In this document: one piece after another, positions 23,843 through 35,053 of the stretch
How the letters are laid out: each line of letters starts with the position of its first letter
How positions within the stretch are numbered: the first letter of the stretch is position 1
Assembly (NCBI RefSeq): GCF_001638985.1
Contig: NW_017265166.1
Span: 248,001-312,000 of the forward strand
Length of the DNA: 64,000 nucleotides
DNA from: Phycomyces blakesleeanus NRRL 1555(-)
Lineage: Eukaryota > Mucoromycota > Mucoromycetes > Mucorales > Phycomycetaceae
Reading direction: 5' to 3'
The notes under the pieces: model-generated
The model's database searches: none
Told to the model about the DNA's origin: nothing
What the model saw: the letters and a program-made list of their open reading frames with translations, nothing else
Made by a program: the position numbers and the translations under genes

Positions 23843-26024
23843 TTACTGTGCGGGCTGTCGTTTCTCAACCATGACAGACATCCCGTTCTTCATTGGCAGG
23901 GTCAATGAAACCAGATAAGTGATCTCTTGACCAGGTACAAGAGACAGCTTGTACCTTTTCAATAAGAATACAATAACGATCAAGGCTTGTAACGTAGCTA
24001 GATTTTGACCTACACACACATAATAGAGTTTAATTATCATTATCTTTAATATTAATATTAATATTTAAATGAAATATCTTACCAAGACATACGCGTGGTC
24101 CGCCATGGAATGCAGGCCATTGACCTTGACTTTCACGCCTTAAATCACCTTCGGGTGTAATCCATCGCTCAGGCTTAAAGATCTTTGCGTCTTCTCCCCA
24201 CACGCTGACGCACCGGCCCTGAGCCCACGGACTCCAGACAACATAATCACCCTTTTGGATATGTGTGCCATCAGGCCAGATATCATCATTTAGAGCATAT
24301 TTTTGGTTGTTTGGTACAGAAGGATGAAGACGGAGAGTCTCGTGGAATCTAGAGACCGAGCAATCAAAAAAAATATTTTACACCTGTCAGACTTCTCGAA
24401 CAAAGCATTATTTGTAACTTTTATGCTTACACTGCATGGGCATAGGTCATATGCTTGATCGCCTCGTACATGGCAGGTGGGTCGTCTTCCATTGAATCAG
24501 TGATATGTTCCCTTATCTCTTCAAGAAGTTTCTCTTCAATTGCCGGATTCTGCATCAAGTTATAAAACGTCCAGGACAAGGACTGGGCGGTTGTGTCACG
24601 GCCTGCGATCACAAAATTGAGGACCGTGTCACGCAATTCGGTATCGTCCAGCAAATTGCCTTTTTCGTTTCGGCACTTCATAAACCTCGAAAGCAAATCA
24701 CCATGCTCTTCTCCCTTGGCAACCTGGTCTCGCCGGTTCTTGATCACATCACTAGCAAAGCTGTTGATCGTCTCGACATGCTGAGGAATGGTTTTTTTCC
24801 AGGGGGCCAAGCAGTGCCGGACCGTCTCTCCAATACGCCAGGCTGGGTTAGTCAGTCGACGGATTGCATTACGTTGACATTCGTCAAACGAGGTTGCAAA
24901 TGGGACCTTTTCTTTGGTTGACAATGTCTTTAGGTGAACTCCAAACCCAAGCCTGTATGTGTTTTTTTTTAAAGAAAAGAAGAATAAAAGGTTTATTATT
25001 ATTAATAGCAATAGAAGAAGAGGAAGCCCGAGTATGGTTATTTAATAATACAAACTAGGTACTTACAGAATAAAGGAATCTAGAGTGAATCTGTACATGG
25101 CATCATGAAAATCGACAGAGTGATTTTCTTTGACAGCTGGATCAAAGATCTTTTCACTCATTATCTTGAACCCATTGAGGAATACACTATGAAACCCAAA
25201 GAAACTCCCAATAAATATATAAATATGTAGATAGATAGATAAGAAACTTACTCTGTAAATTGATCCTTGAAATTCTTGACATTGAATATATGGCTTGCTG
25301 TTTTGCGTTGATATTTCCATCTTTCTCCATTTGAATTGAATATACCATGACCAAGTAAATCCTGTGTTGCTTCATCAAATGCCGGTCCTTTTACGTAATT
25401 TTCAAAATTGTCTAAAATAAAGTTTTATTTAGATTTGTATTAATACTCTGCGTTTCTTTTAGTCTTTTGTTTGGGGATATTTACTCTTAAGGATGTGTTC
25501 AATATTACGAGGGTCAATAGTGGAAATAGTGAATGGTATTCCCAGTGATGAAATTGCCCTACAAAAGATACATTTTATAAATGTTCAATTTTAACTTGTT
25601 TTGTAGCTTTTTTTTTTGCATAGATGTATGTATGTTTCAAACTCTTATTTACTTATTTATTTACAAATAACAAATAAAATAAAAGCCAATTCTTCTCTAT
25701 TTACTTTTGCCTTTGCTTATTTGTTTGTTTGTTTGTTTTTTGGTGCATTATTTATAACACTTACGATGTCAAAACGCCACTTTTTTCAAATTGGTGCAAA
25801 AAGTACTCGTGAATTACTTCTTTATTCCATATCATTGATGGAGTAGCGCCGAGGATTGGCCAACCTCTGGAGTGGTAAATGCCTTTTCGACGCTCATAAA
25901 AGGCTGCTCTGTCGGGGTATTTGAGAGCCAAAAGACCAAGGACTATGGCTGAAGCACTACTAATCATTCCAATGCTTGCAAACCATGGGTCGGCTGGCTC
26001 GTTTCCACTGTGAGTAATATTCAT
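23843..26024 (-). CDS. Cytochrome P450, fatty-acid-hydroxylase-like (clan CYP52/86 type)
   Basis: Membrane-bound monooxygenase, plausibly acting on fatty acids or alkanes. Start at 26022-26024; about eight exons. An N-terminal hydrophobic anchor (about residues 18-35) is followed by the proline hinge YHSRGWPILGATP. Then come GERWKYQRKTASHIF in the C-helix region, the I-helix oxygen motif AGRDTTAQSLSW, the K-helix ExxR in HETLRLHPSVPN, the PERW motif, and the heme loop PFHGGPRVCLGQNLA with the thiolate cysteine. All P450 hallmarks are intact. The AGRDTTA and FHGGPRVCLG versions are typical of CYP52/CYP86/CYP704-type omega-hydroxylases, which also fits the facing acyl-CoA synthetase gene. Substrate is inference only; the subfamily cannot be named from the sequence alone. 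Confidence 0.92.
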
Positions 26025-28340
26025 AATTTCTTTTTATATATATATATATTGAAAAAAAAAGATTATTTAATTTAATTTAATATAATATAATATAATATAA
26101 TATGATTTTGTTCTGGTTGAGTAATAAGGAGTTATATTGTGAGATAAAAAAGCAACAAAAAAAAAGAAGAATAGAAAACTGCAGGGCCTTTATACGAAAT
26201 TGTTTTCGGATAAAATAATCCCTATTTCATTTGTGGATTTGTATTTTATAGAGTGTGAGAAAGAGTGTATTTTATTTTATATATGCATTTGTGGGTGTAT
26301 TTGTACAACAGCAATGAATCATGATTTAAGCCAAAAGTAACGAGATATGAATTTGTATATAAGAATTGTCCAATTAAGGAACAACTGTGGAAGTTGACAA
26401 TGAAATAAAAAAGAATACCAACAATCATTTTCTACTCGTAAAAATACACTTACATACATACGCACATACATACAGACGCACATACATACAGACGCACATA
26501 TTTTTAACTTCTTACTTTTAAGACTGACTGCAAACATCTCATTGTTACCCACTACTTTAATGCTCTACTTTGATATCTGACTTGTGGCGTAAAACGTTTT
26601 CTTTTTCTAAAAAAAAATATGTACAACATGGTCAAATTGTATAGAACTGACATGTACAGTACACACATTATAACTTAACCAGAAAACCTGACACAGAGTT
26701 GAATGCACATATGGCTTTCTATAGAAAGTAACATGGTATCTCTTACTCGGAAAAATACCTGTATTGGATTTTATTCCATTTCATTTTGGCGGGTAGTTAG
26801 TCAATACAAGCCTCTTACATGCATTATCTAAAATTCCAAATAACAAGAAGCTGCAGAAACCACTATAACTCACATTTGCTACCATATATCATTGATTACG
26901 GACCAACCAAAAGATTCATTATATAGACATTTCTTTTGTTTGGTTTGTAATAGCCCAAAGAGCATTGGCTTGATTTTCTTTACCGTAGACCAAAAAACAA
27001 AAACAAAAAACAAAAAAAATTAGGTGTATTGGGTTAAGGCCAGGAGATTATAAGGGAAGATATGCACATCAGTATCCGCAAAAACCAAAACCAATAAAAA
27101 AAAAGGGAAACTCAATTATATTTGGGAGTATCTTTAAATACGCTTTATTGGCGCTCAACCAACCAAAATGATAAAGACCCTTTTATATGTTTAAATCTAT
27201 CGTGCCTTTTTAGAAACAGAAAGGAAACAAAGTTAATATAGGGATTGGGACAACATCCGTAACTGTGTTTTTGGATTATTCCTTAGCCTTTTTCTATTTA
27301 TTCTTCTTCTGCTTCTTCTTCTTACAAGAAGTTGTGAGACTTGGGCAAACTTTCTCTTTCTCTTTGGTATATCCTGCAGAGAATGTGCCTCGATATAGTT
27401 TTTTTTTGTCCTTGATCTAACTGTTGGCACAATAACAACAAAAGTATAACCTCCCATAGCCTAACCTCTTGTTAAAATTTCATACCTTTATCTATACTCT
27501 ACATTCACGCTGTTCAAAATGTTCAAAATGTTCGTATCTATTTTAATCTTATTTGCTTTAAATATCACTTTGCATGCCAAAATCAGAATATATAATTTTT
27601 TATTTTATTTTTTGAAATCTGCTACTTGGGATTTAAACCTTTAGATTTTTATTTCGATAATAAGAATGGAAAAAGTAATAATAGACAAGAGAGATTTATT
27701 CTGTTTTCACAAAGTTCCGAGGAGTACGATGTGAAAGAACCCTTGAGTTCCTTAAAACCAACCCGTTAAATGATTGGCGGTTTTGTAAGTAACAGTAAGA
27801 GGGGTTAGTATCAATAGAATGGATAATATTCTTTCTTTATATTATATGTCTTTTTGACTGTTCGATAGTTAGAAGCAATATATTTACAATATCCTTGTAT
27901 TGTATTATATTGTATTTCTCTTAAAGAAAAAAAAAGAATATTGTCAAATATTCTACCAGGAGGTTCATTTGTACTTCTTAATCGACATTTATATTATACA
28001 AATTTGAATATCTCTCTGTCTCTCTCTTTTTTTTTTTTTTTAAAAAAAAAAGAAACTTTGTTACAGCAGCAAATGAACCTGGAAGTCTTTTGGTCTTTAA
28101 ATCCAAAGGGACCTAACATCATCCTAAAATAAGATCAAGTAAAAATAAAATAAAAAAAGAAGGTGAAGAAGTATACCAAAAGGCGCTCAATTTTTTATTT
28201 ATTTATTTTCTTACTTGCTCACACGAGAAACTCCCTAAAATTATATATATATATATATATACTTTCGTTCATTTATTTTGGTTGTCATTTTCACCCAAAG
28301 CCAAGCTTTCCCTCAATATTACCATGACAATATATTTATA
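26025..28340. other. Gene-poor AT-rich region upstream of the P450
   Basis: 2.3 kb with the P450 promoter, TTTAA/TATAA arrays near 26060-26105, ACATACAGACGC repeats near 26450-26500 and scattered T or A runs, including a T15/A10 dyad at 28027-28051. Short open frames at 26246-26552, 27233-27457 and 27941-28132 resemble no family. It may contain decayed mobile DNA like the stretch that follows. Confidence 0.5.
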
Positions 28341-28354
28341 TATATTACTCCCGC

Positions 28355-29165
28355 AAGTTCAGGTTGTAGGGTATTACTCTCAGTACGGGTTTGGACGTCA
28401 TGTTCTCTCACTAGTTCTGTGCTACTCCTAACCCGCGTTCGACCCACCCTTCTTTTTTCTTTAAAGTAAAAAAAAAGTCTCTTTGATTATATGATTATTA
28501 TTGCATTGTGAATCGTGGATTGTGCAGTTGTCTTCCAATTGACCTATTAATTCTTTCCTTGGCCTCTTCCTTTTAAGGGAATATGATTAAGTAGATCCAA
28601 TTGATCAAAGATTTACGAGTCAGTTTTGGCTTTTTATCATTTTGGTTTTCAGAAAAATATGTGTTCCATGAGATAACCACACCAATAAATACAAAAGAAA
28701 AAAAGAACGAATAAACCTGTCTGTCAATAGAAATTATTAACATATACATGTATCAATTATGATGATTATGATGTTGATGTGTAAATATCTGGTGTGATGA
28801 ATAGTTTTCCTACGACTGTCTTCCCCCCCTTTTTTTCGCTTATTCTTTGGAGTTTTTTTAACAAAAAAAAAAGTCAATGCAAGGATGAGAACATATTAAA
28901 TGTTGGCTTGGAATTTGGCGGTAAGAACAAGTGTGTCTTTCCCGTAGACAGCCTTATAGTTCTACAAGTCCTGTTAAGCGGGTCAAGGGTGCCTTCCTTG
29001 ATTGCTTTTACCAATCAAAACCAGCTCTAACAGCAGTAGTAGTTTGCTCGCCAAGTCCTCGTTGTAAGTTAGGAATTCCAATGGGTCTGTGCGTCTGATC
29101 CGCGTAAAATAACCACATGGGATATCAACATCCAATAGTGATACAAACCCGCCTGACAAAAACTA
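28355..29165 (-). pseudogene. Decayed coding remnant of unknown origin
   Basis: Not recognised as a named family. A minus-strand frame of about 61 codons (29165 to 28983) reads like real protein (VSLLDVDIPCGYFTRIRRTD, NEDLASKLLLLLELVLIGK) and then meets stops. A further piece in the same direction near 28910-28955 reads YKAVYGKDTLVLTAKFQAN. A third at 28355-28445 (VGRTRVRSSTELVREHDV) stays open and is unusually G+C-rich for this intergenic DNA. No start, splice pattern or full frame connects them, so this looks like the tail of a dead gene or mobile element rather than a working gene. Confidence 0.4.
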
Positions 29166-29265
29166 AAAAAAAAAAAAGAAGAGTGATCTCTATTTGGTAA
29201 TATTATCCATTATACTCATTGTCCTTAACCAGAAGCCAATTATTTTTTTTTCTCTTCTTCTTCTA

Positions 29266-30925
29266 CTAGCATTTATAATGTAACCAGTGGATCACATTCA
29301 TACAATAGCTCTGGTGTACAGTGATCATTAGTAAAATTTCACGTAATACCAAAAGTATATTTGTCCCACTGTCTTCCAGTGCTTTGCTGTGATACCCACA
29401 CATATTGATCTTTGAAAAACCAAGCTCGGTGGAGCCAGCCATATAGCTTATGCCCACAATGTGTTCGATCCTTTTATTCTCAATAATATCAACTACTAAA
29501 GCCCGACATTTTACTTTCAAGGCTTCAACATTAGGCTGCCTTGATACATCGTCTCTATCAATTTTTAAAATAAAAAAAACAACGATGTTTAATTATTAGC
29601 CAGTCAGTTAATTAGTTGGTTTGTCTCCCAAGGATAAGCTTGTTTTTTTTATTACTGTTATTATATGGCTTACTTGTATCTGCGTGCCTTAAATATAGCT
29701 CCTTCAAATACTGAACTAAGGATTCCAAACGGAACATACAAATGATCTGCTTCCAGTGTGTCCGCAATATCAAATTTGTCATTTGCAAAAAAAAAAGAGA
29801 AAACAATCGAGCATCGATTTGCAGTTCGGTGGATAATTGAAGTTTTACTGGCTCATTAATTGGATCAAGGGGTATTTTTCGAGCGTAATTATATACATCT
29901 ACTGGATCAGACTGATACTAATGAGTAACTCCCCCTTTATATATATTCACAAGTTTATTCAAATCATCAAGGATGTATCCTACAGATTGTGGTAAAGAAC
30001 TCAAACTTGGTTTTCCGACTTTTCTCAACTCCTCCAGTTTATCTTTGGTAAACACTCCTTCCCAGTTGTAGTCACCAAGATCAAGGATGAGGGATTTATA
30101 GAAAGAGAGAGAAGGGAGAGGGGGGCTAAATGATAATAAATTAAAGAATAAGAAAAAAAAACATTATCAGAATAATTGACAAGAAAACCAGTAGATTTAA
30201 AACATAATAATCAATGTTATCATCGTTAGTTATCAGTTTCTTAAGCTTATTGATGATAGCCACAAGATAGAGCAAAATCTTATCGCCTTCTTTTGCTCTA
30301 CAAAAATCGGATAAACCCTTTTCTCGCTCGACCTATGCATAAATTGCCTTTAATGTCTAAAAAAATTTTTTGACTGTCGAGCTTGTCAATGGTTGTCCTG
30401 ATAGCGCATTTGTCTGTGGCGGTTAGTTTGATCTTTAACGATGGCGACGGATCGGAGACCTGGGAACGAGTAGCAGCAGTATTACTAAACACAGAACTGT
30501 CTCCTAATATTAGAATTAGAGCTGCAAGTAAAGGCGCGGTGTCAGATCCGAGGGCGATCTTATGTTCTATATTACTCCATGAATAGCTATCAGTGGACTT
30601 GAAAGATTCGAAGGTGTTAAATATATACATACATACATACATATGTATGTATGTATGTATGTATGTACGTATGTAAATGTAAACGTAAACGTAAATATAT
30701 GTATGCATATTCTAAACCAGGGATAAACAATAATCAAAGTTTTAACACTAACCAAGAGTACATATAGCATATTTGCTGCTGTGGTGAACCTTTTAATACA
30801 AGATCCTTTGAATGAGCGCCGTAAGATTCTGCCATCGTATTAATCAATGATCTCTTCTTCAAGTCAATCGAGTAGAGAAGAAAATTGAATTTTGAGATTA
30901 TAGTTGCAATCTTCCAACAATTCAA
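29266..30925 (-). pseudogene. Degenerate multi-exon gene, possibly a repeated Mucoromycota family
   Basis: Coding-like blocks follow one another on the minus strand. About 30740-30925 contains SYGAHSKDLVLKGSPQQQI. About 30298-30595 contains TDSYSWSNIEHKIALGSD. About 29810-30100 has KSLILDLGDYNWEGVFTKDK and VGYILDDLNKLVNIYKGG, then an in-frame TAG, then YQSDPVDVYNYARKIPLDP. About 29670-29790 reads NDKFDIADTLEADHLYVPFG. The last block, 29266-29560, has LGFSKINMCGYHSKALEDSG. Frames shift between blocks at A/T runs (near 30355 and 29790-29800). The style resembles uncharacterised multi-copy proteins of mucoralean genomes, but that is memory, not a search. The internal stop and frameshifts argue that the gene is dead. 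Confidence 0.5.
30625..30660. repeat. 36-bp perfect palindrome of CATA/TATG repeats
   Basis: A CATA microsatellite turns into TATG exactly at the centre CATATG (30640-30645), so the two 18-bp arms are perfectly self-complementary and the TATG array continues beyond. It could extrude as a cruciform. It lies in what would be an intron of the degenerate gene. Confidence 0.9.
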
Positions 30926-30929
30926 GGAT

Positions 30930-31705
30930 CAAAGAGCATGTTGCTATTGGCTTTAATGAAATAGACTATAGTTCATATATAAACACAAAACAACCAAACA
31001 ATAAATAATCAAAACAATCGATATTTACATATAAGCCGGGGTTATATGTATTATCTTCTTTTGGAAAGGGATCATTGTTTGACATGTATCATTAATAAAG
31101 TGTAAAGATTACCCAGTAAAATGGCATACTGCTAAAAATCTTTGTCAACTAAAGCTCTATACCACAGTGAGCAATTACAGCATCTTAATTCAAAGAATGC
31201 ATATGTATAAATGTGTGTTGGTGTAAAATTATTACTGATATTGTACATTTAAAGTCGATCTAAAGTAAAAATAATAAAAATGCGCTATGTTCTCTACCAT
31301 TACTACTCTTGAATAAGCACAAAACCCCTTCAAAGAAAAAGAATTTGATCAATTGTTTATTAGATAACCTTGTATTTTAGATAGAGAGAGAAAACTTTGC
31401 GCATTTGCTGCTATTATCTTTTTTTTTTAGATGTCAAGAGGTGTACTCTTTTTTTTTCTTTTACCCTCTAAACAATCTTTGTTTAAACAAGACGTATGCT
31501 TGGATTTCTCACATATATAATATAACATTCATTAAATTACAAGAAGAAACTAGTTTTATTCTATTCAAATATGCAGTTCTAACTACATATACATATAAAT
31601 ATACATATATTTTCTCCCATATTGATGCAAGTGTTTCAATTTATATTAGGATACACGTAAAGTTTATTTTCATATCACAAATTGATTATAGGTGTTTGCA
31701 TTGTG
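30930..31705. other. AT-rich spacer downstream of the PXA gene
   Basis: About 780 bp with no recognised gene. It holds T-rich and ATACAT-rich tracts; the frame at 31405-31749 is low complexity. The 3' end of the PXA-domain gene lies at its right edge. Confidence 0.5.
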
Positions 31706-33756
31706 CTACAAATTGCTCGTATGATTCTTTTCCAATAGTTCTGGAATGAGCCTTGATGCAACTAGATCAACCAAAAGATACATCAAGTGCTTGTTAATGT
31801 ACTTGTTTTGAAGGGGCTCAAGAACCTCGTGCATATGATTTTCCAACTTCTTGAGATCATTGGTATCAAAGAGTGTCATTCTAACACTAGCTATTAATAA
31901 CAAAACCAAAATATAAAGCAAGTACAAGTGCAAGAGTTAGTCTTAATTCTTGTTTTTTTTTTAAATATATATATATAAATGTACTTTACCTGGAAGAGAT
32001 ACCAATAAAAGACGCTCTGCACGAATTCGCATCTGTTCTTCCTCAAGTGGGGTGGTAGGTTCTGCTCTTTGTATAAAAATACCGTTGGACCACAAAAGAT
32101 CACGGCCAAGTTGAAGATAGAACACAAGATGATCCTCACTTAGAAAATGAAGAATGGTTTGTTCAAGAAATCTACAAGACCAGAAAAAAAAACATTTTTT
32201 TCTTTAAAATGAATCTCTAAAAGTAATAATAATAATATAGTAGTGTTTTCATAAGTACTTACTTATCAACCAACACGCCTACTCCAAACATTCGTAGTAG
32301 AGGCCATATGAACATTGAAACCATTTGCCACATCCACTCTAAAACCACTCGGTGCTCTACTAGAAATGCAACCCGCAAAAACTGCATCACAGGCTCGACC
32401 AACCTTATACGTCGTGTTCGCTGTTTGTGTTGTGTGAGTTGGTGGTATCGTTCCTGAGAATGTGTCAAGGCAGCCATGATGTAAACCCAAAATGCTCTGA
32501 AAGGAGCCAGGACTACTTGAAGAGTAATGTATCCAAATGAAAAATGGCGTCTCTTTTGTGGTGTTCCCTCTATCCCTTCCTCTTCCAATTCTGCCTCGAC
32601 TGACTCATCTCCTTGTAGCCGACGCTTCTCTTGCAGCCGTTGGAGTTGTCTAGCTAAATCATCTGTCTCAGCTATGCGATCTGGAACACTGACTGGTACA
32701 GTGCTTTCTTTGGTTCCCTTGGCAAGATCTGTCATCTGTGCTTCTTTCAGGGCTGACTGAAGATGGGTTAATACTGGAGAAGGTGGTCCACTGTGCTTCT
32801 GTTGATCTTCATACGGATCACTGAACATTCCGGTTGCTTCCAATGCATCAACCAGGGGATCAAACCCCACTAATAGCTTTATTTATTTATTTATTTAACA
32901 AATAGATTATTACCATTATTACAAGTATTGCCTATAGTTATTACTGATCTGTCTTTATTTAAAATATCATATTTAAAGAGAGAGAGAGAGAGAGAAATTA
33001 GAAAGATGATTGTCTTACCTTACAAATAATCAGATGTATAGTGTATGGATCTGATAGTGATTCTACTATACTTGCAAGAACCATATGCGCAATAATCTCT
33101 CTGACTAGATGTCTCACACCGTCACTACCATAATCCGATGGTTTAAGCACCCGTTCTAAGATGTGGTCAGTTAATACCCGAAGATATTCTGCTTCGTGTG
33201 CTGCATTAGATTGGAGAGCAAAATGAGGTTGCATGCCATGAAATAAGTCTTCGATAGAATGGGCTCCACCGGCATGGCCCGTGTATAGTCTTTCCTTGAC
33301 TTGTCGATAGTCTCGGTAGTGAAGTGTCAATAGATTCGGTGCACTTATTAGTATGAGCTCAGACCAGTCTACCTAAGTCAAATCGGGATGGATAAAAAAA
33401 AATAAAGACCTCCTCACTTTGAATAATCTTTTTTTATTTTTATTATTGTTATTTATTTTAAAGGCACTCATTACCACATCACGACATCTTTTTTGGAGTT
33501 CTTGGATAACATGCGTTAATATATTGACAATCTCTGTGGAAAGGTCCTCGTCATTTGTCACCAGACGATACCATGGATTGATGAAATCCCGGACAAGGAG
33601 AGCAATGTAAGTGTAGAGTTCTAGATCTATCTCTTTCGAGCCAGTGATGTCGGGAGGTGCATTGATTCGCCTGGGATCTGTTTTCGATAGAGTCAAGATA
33701 TAAGGAAAGAGAATGCGTAGATGAAGTGGCCTGAGGGGAATGGCTGCGTTGACCAT
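31706..33756 (-). CDS. PXA domain protein with sorting-nexin C-terminal domain (fungal Pxa1/Mug122-like)
   Basis: Likely a membrane-trafficking protein of endosomes or ER contacts. Five to six exons. The first (start 33754-33756) reads MVNAAIPLRPLHLRILFPYI. The PXA domain covers roughly residues 30-220: a helix-rich stretch with ELYTYIALLVRDFINPWY, DLSTEIVNILTHVIQELQKR, NAAHEAEYLRVLTDHILERV and HLVREIIAHMVLASIVESLS. A Ser/Glu-rich linker leads to the C-terminal region (RIRLVEPVMQFLRVAFLVEH, LVDLVASRLIPELLEKNH), which fits the Nexin_C fold. I see neither a PX nor an RGS domain between them, unlike animal SNX13/14/25 or yeast Mdm1. A hydrophobic stretch near 32450-32520 could be membrane-associated. 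Family call is good; precise function is unknown. Confidence 0.82.
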
Positions 33757-35053
33757 TGACTTTTTTGGGATTAAAAAAAATAGAAATTTTTTCTTTAAAA
33801 AAAAAGCTCAACACATTCTCTATCTCACTTTCACTCTCTATCTAACTCTTGCTTTCTCCAGTAAGCTGGCCCTAATTTATTTATTTTTACTTTTTTTTTA
33901 TGTGTGTGCGTGTGCTTGAAAACAGCAGGAAAAAAGAAATGATCATCGGACTAGTAAAATACACATGTGTGAATGTGTGTGCTTTTGTGCATCAAACCTT
34001 TCAGGACAGCTGATAAACAAGCACATACTTTGGATAGTTAAAGAAGTGGGGCTCTTATTTTCTTCTTATTTTCTTCTTCTTCTTTTCATTGGAGTTGCTA
34101 CGATTTTCTTGTATTTGTTGCTATGGAAAGTCATTTTAGTTTGTCTGAGTTTGGCTTAAAGTGCTACACCGAGACAGGAAATTGATGTTTTTATATGTTT
34201 GATTCGGTTGAAGTTTATTAAGCTTATTGATCGACCTATTTAGTGTAAGTATACATAGTATATTTGTACATATAGGGTTGATTGAAAACAATGTTGCTTT
34301 TACTTGAGGCGGTCAGTTAAAAGCGCTCGGACCATGTACTTGTATGTGGACATGTAAGAGGAGAATTAAAAAAAATGGATTACATATTACAATGTTTTTG
34401 CAGTACAGCTTTTTTTTTATTGGACTGAAATGCTCCTCCTTCAGCTACAGTGTATTCTATAGAAATATTGTAGATATAGCCCTAAGTTTATTATTATTAT
34501 TACTATTATTTGGATCATTCACATACTCATCAATTATATTTGCTTGCTATTACTCTGCTCTCTTTCAATTATTTTAATATGTGTCACAAAGAGTTATTGA
34601 CACCAGGGTTTTTGATAATATGGCTGAAATAGACAGTAAGAGCAATATCTGAGGCATAAATAATATAATTAATTGCATGCTACACTCTTATAACCAAGCT
34701 GCAGCTATTATACTACCCAATAGATAATAACGCTCTAAAAGTAACATTTTCAAAGACAATTACTTTTTTTTTTTTAAAAAAAAAACCCTTTGTAAATTTC
34801 AGCTTCCATAAAGCACTATTCAATAAATGCTACAGCTTACAAGATTCAAGCATAGTAAAAGGTCTATAAATTAAGATTTTGTTTAAAAAGATCTCAAAAT
34901 ATATGGGTTATCTTTCAAATTTTGTAGATACTTATATAGACAATATATTAATAATATGTTATCTAGATGTCTATTATTCCATGATTTCGATATGTGTATA
35001 TGTATATGTGTGTATGTGTGTATTTTTACTTTAAGAAATTAGACCTACAATCT
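33757..35053. other. Intergenic region between MED23 and the PXA gene
   Basis: 1.3 kb containing the MED23 3' end and the PXA gene promoter. It has long T and A runs, including a T12/A10 dyad at 34764-34785, and TTATTATTA repeats. The short frames here look random. No RNA gene is recognised. Confidence 0.55.
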
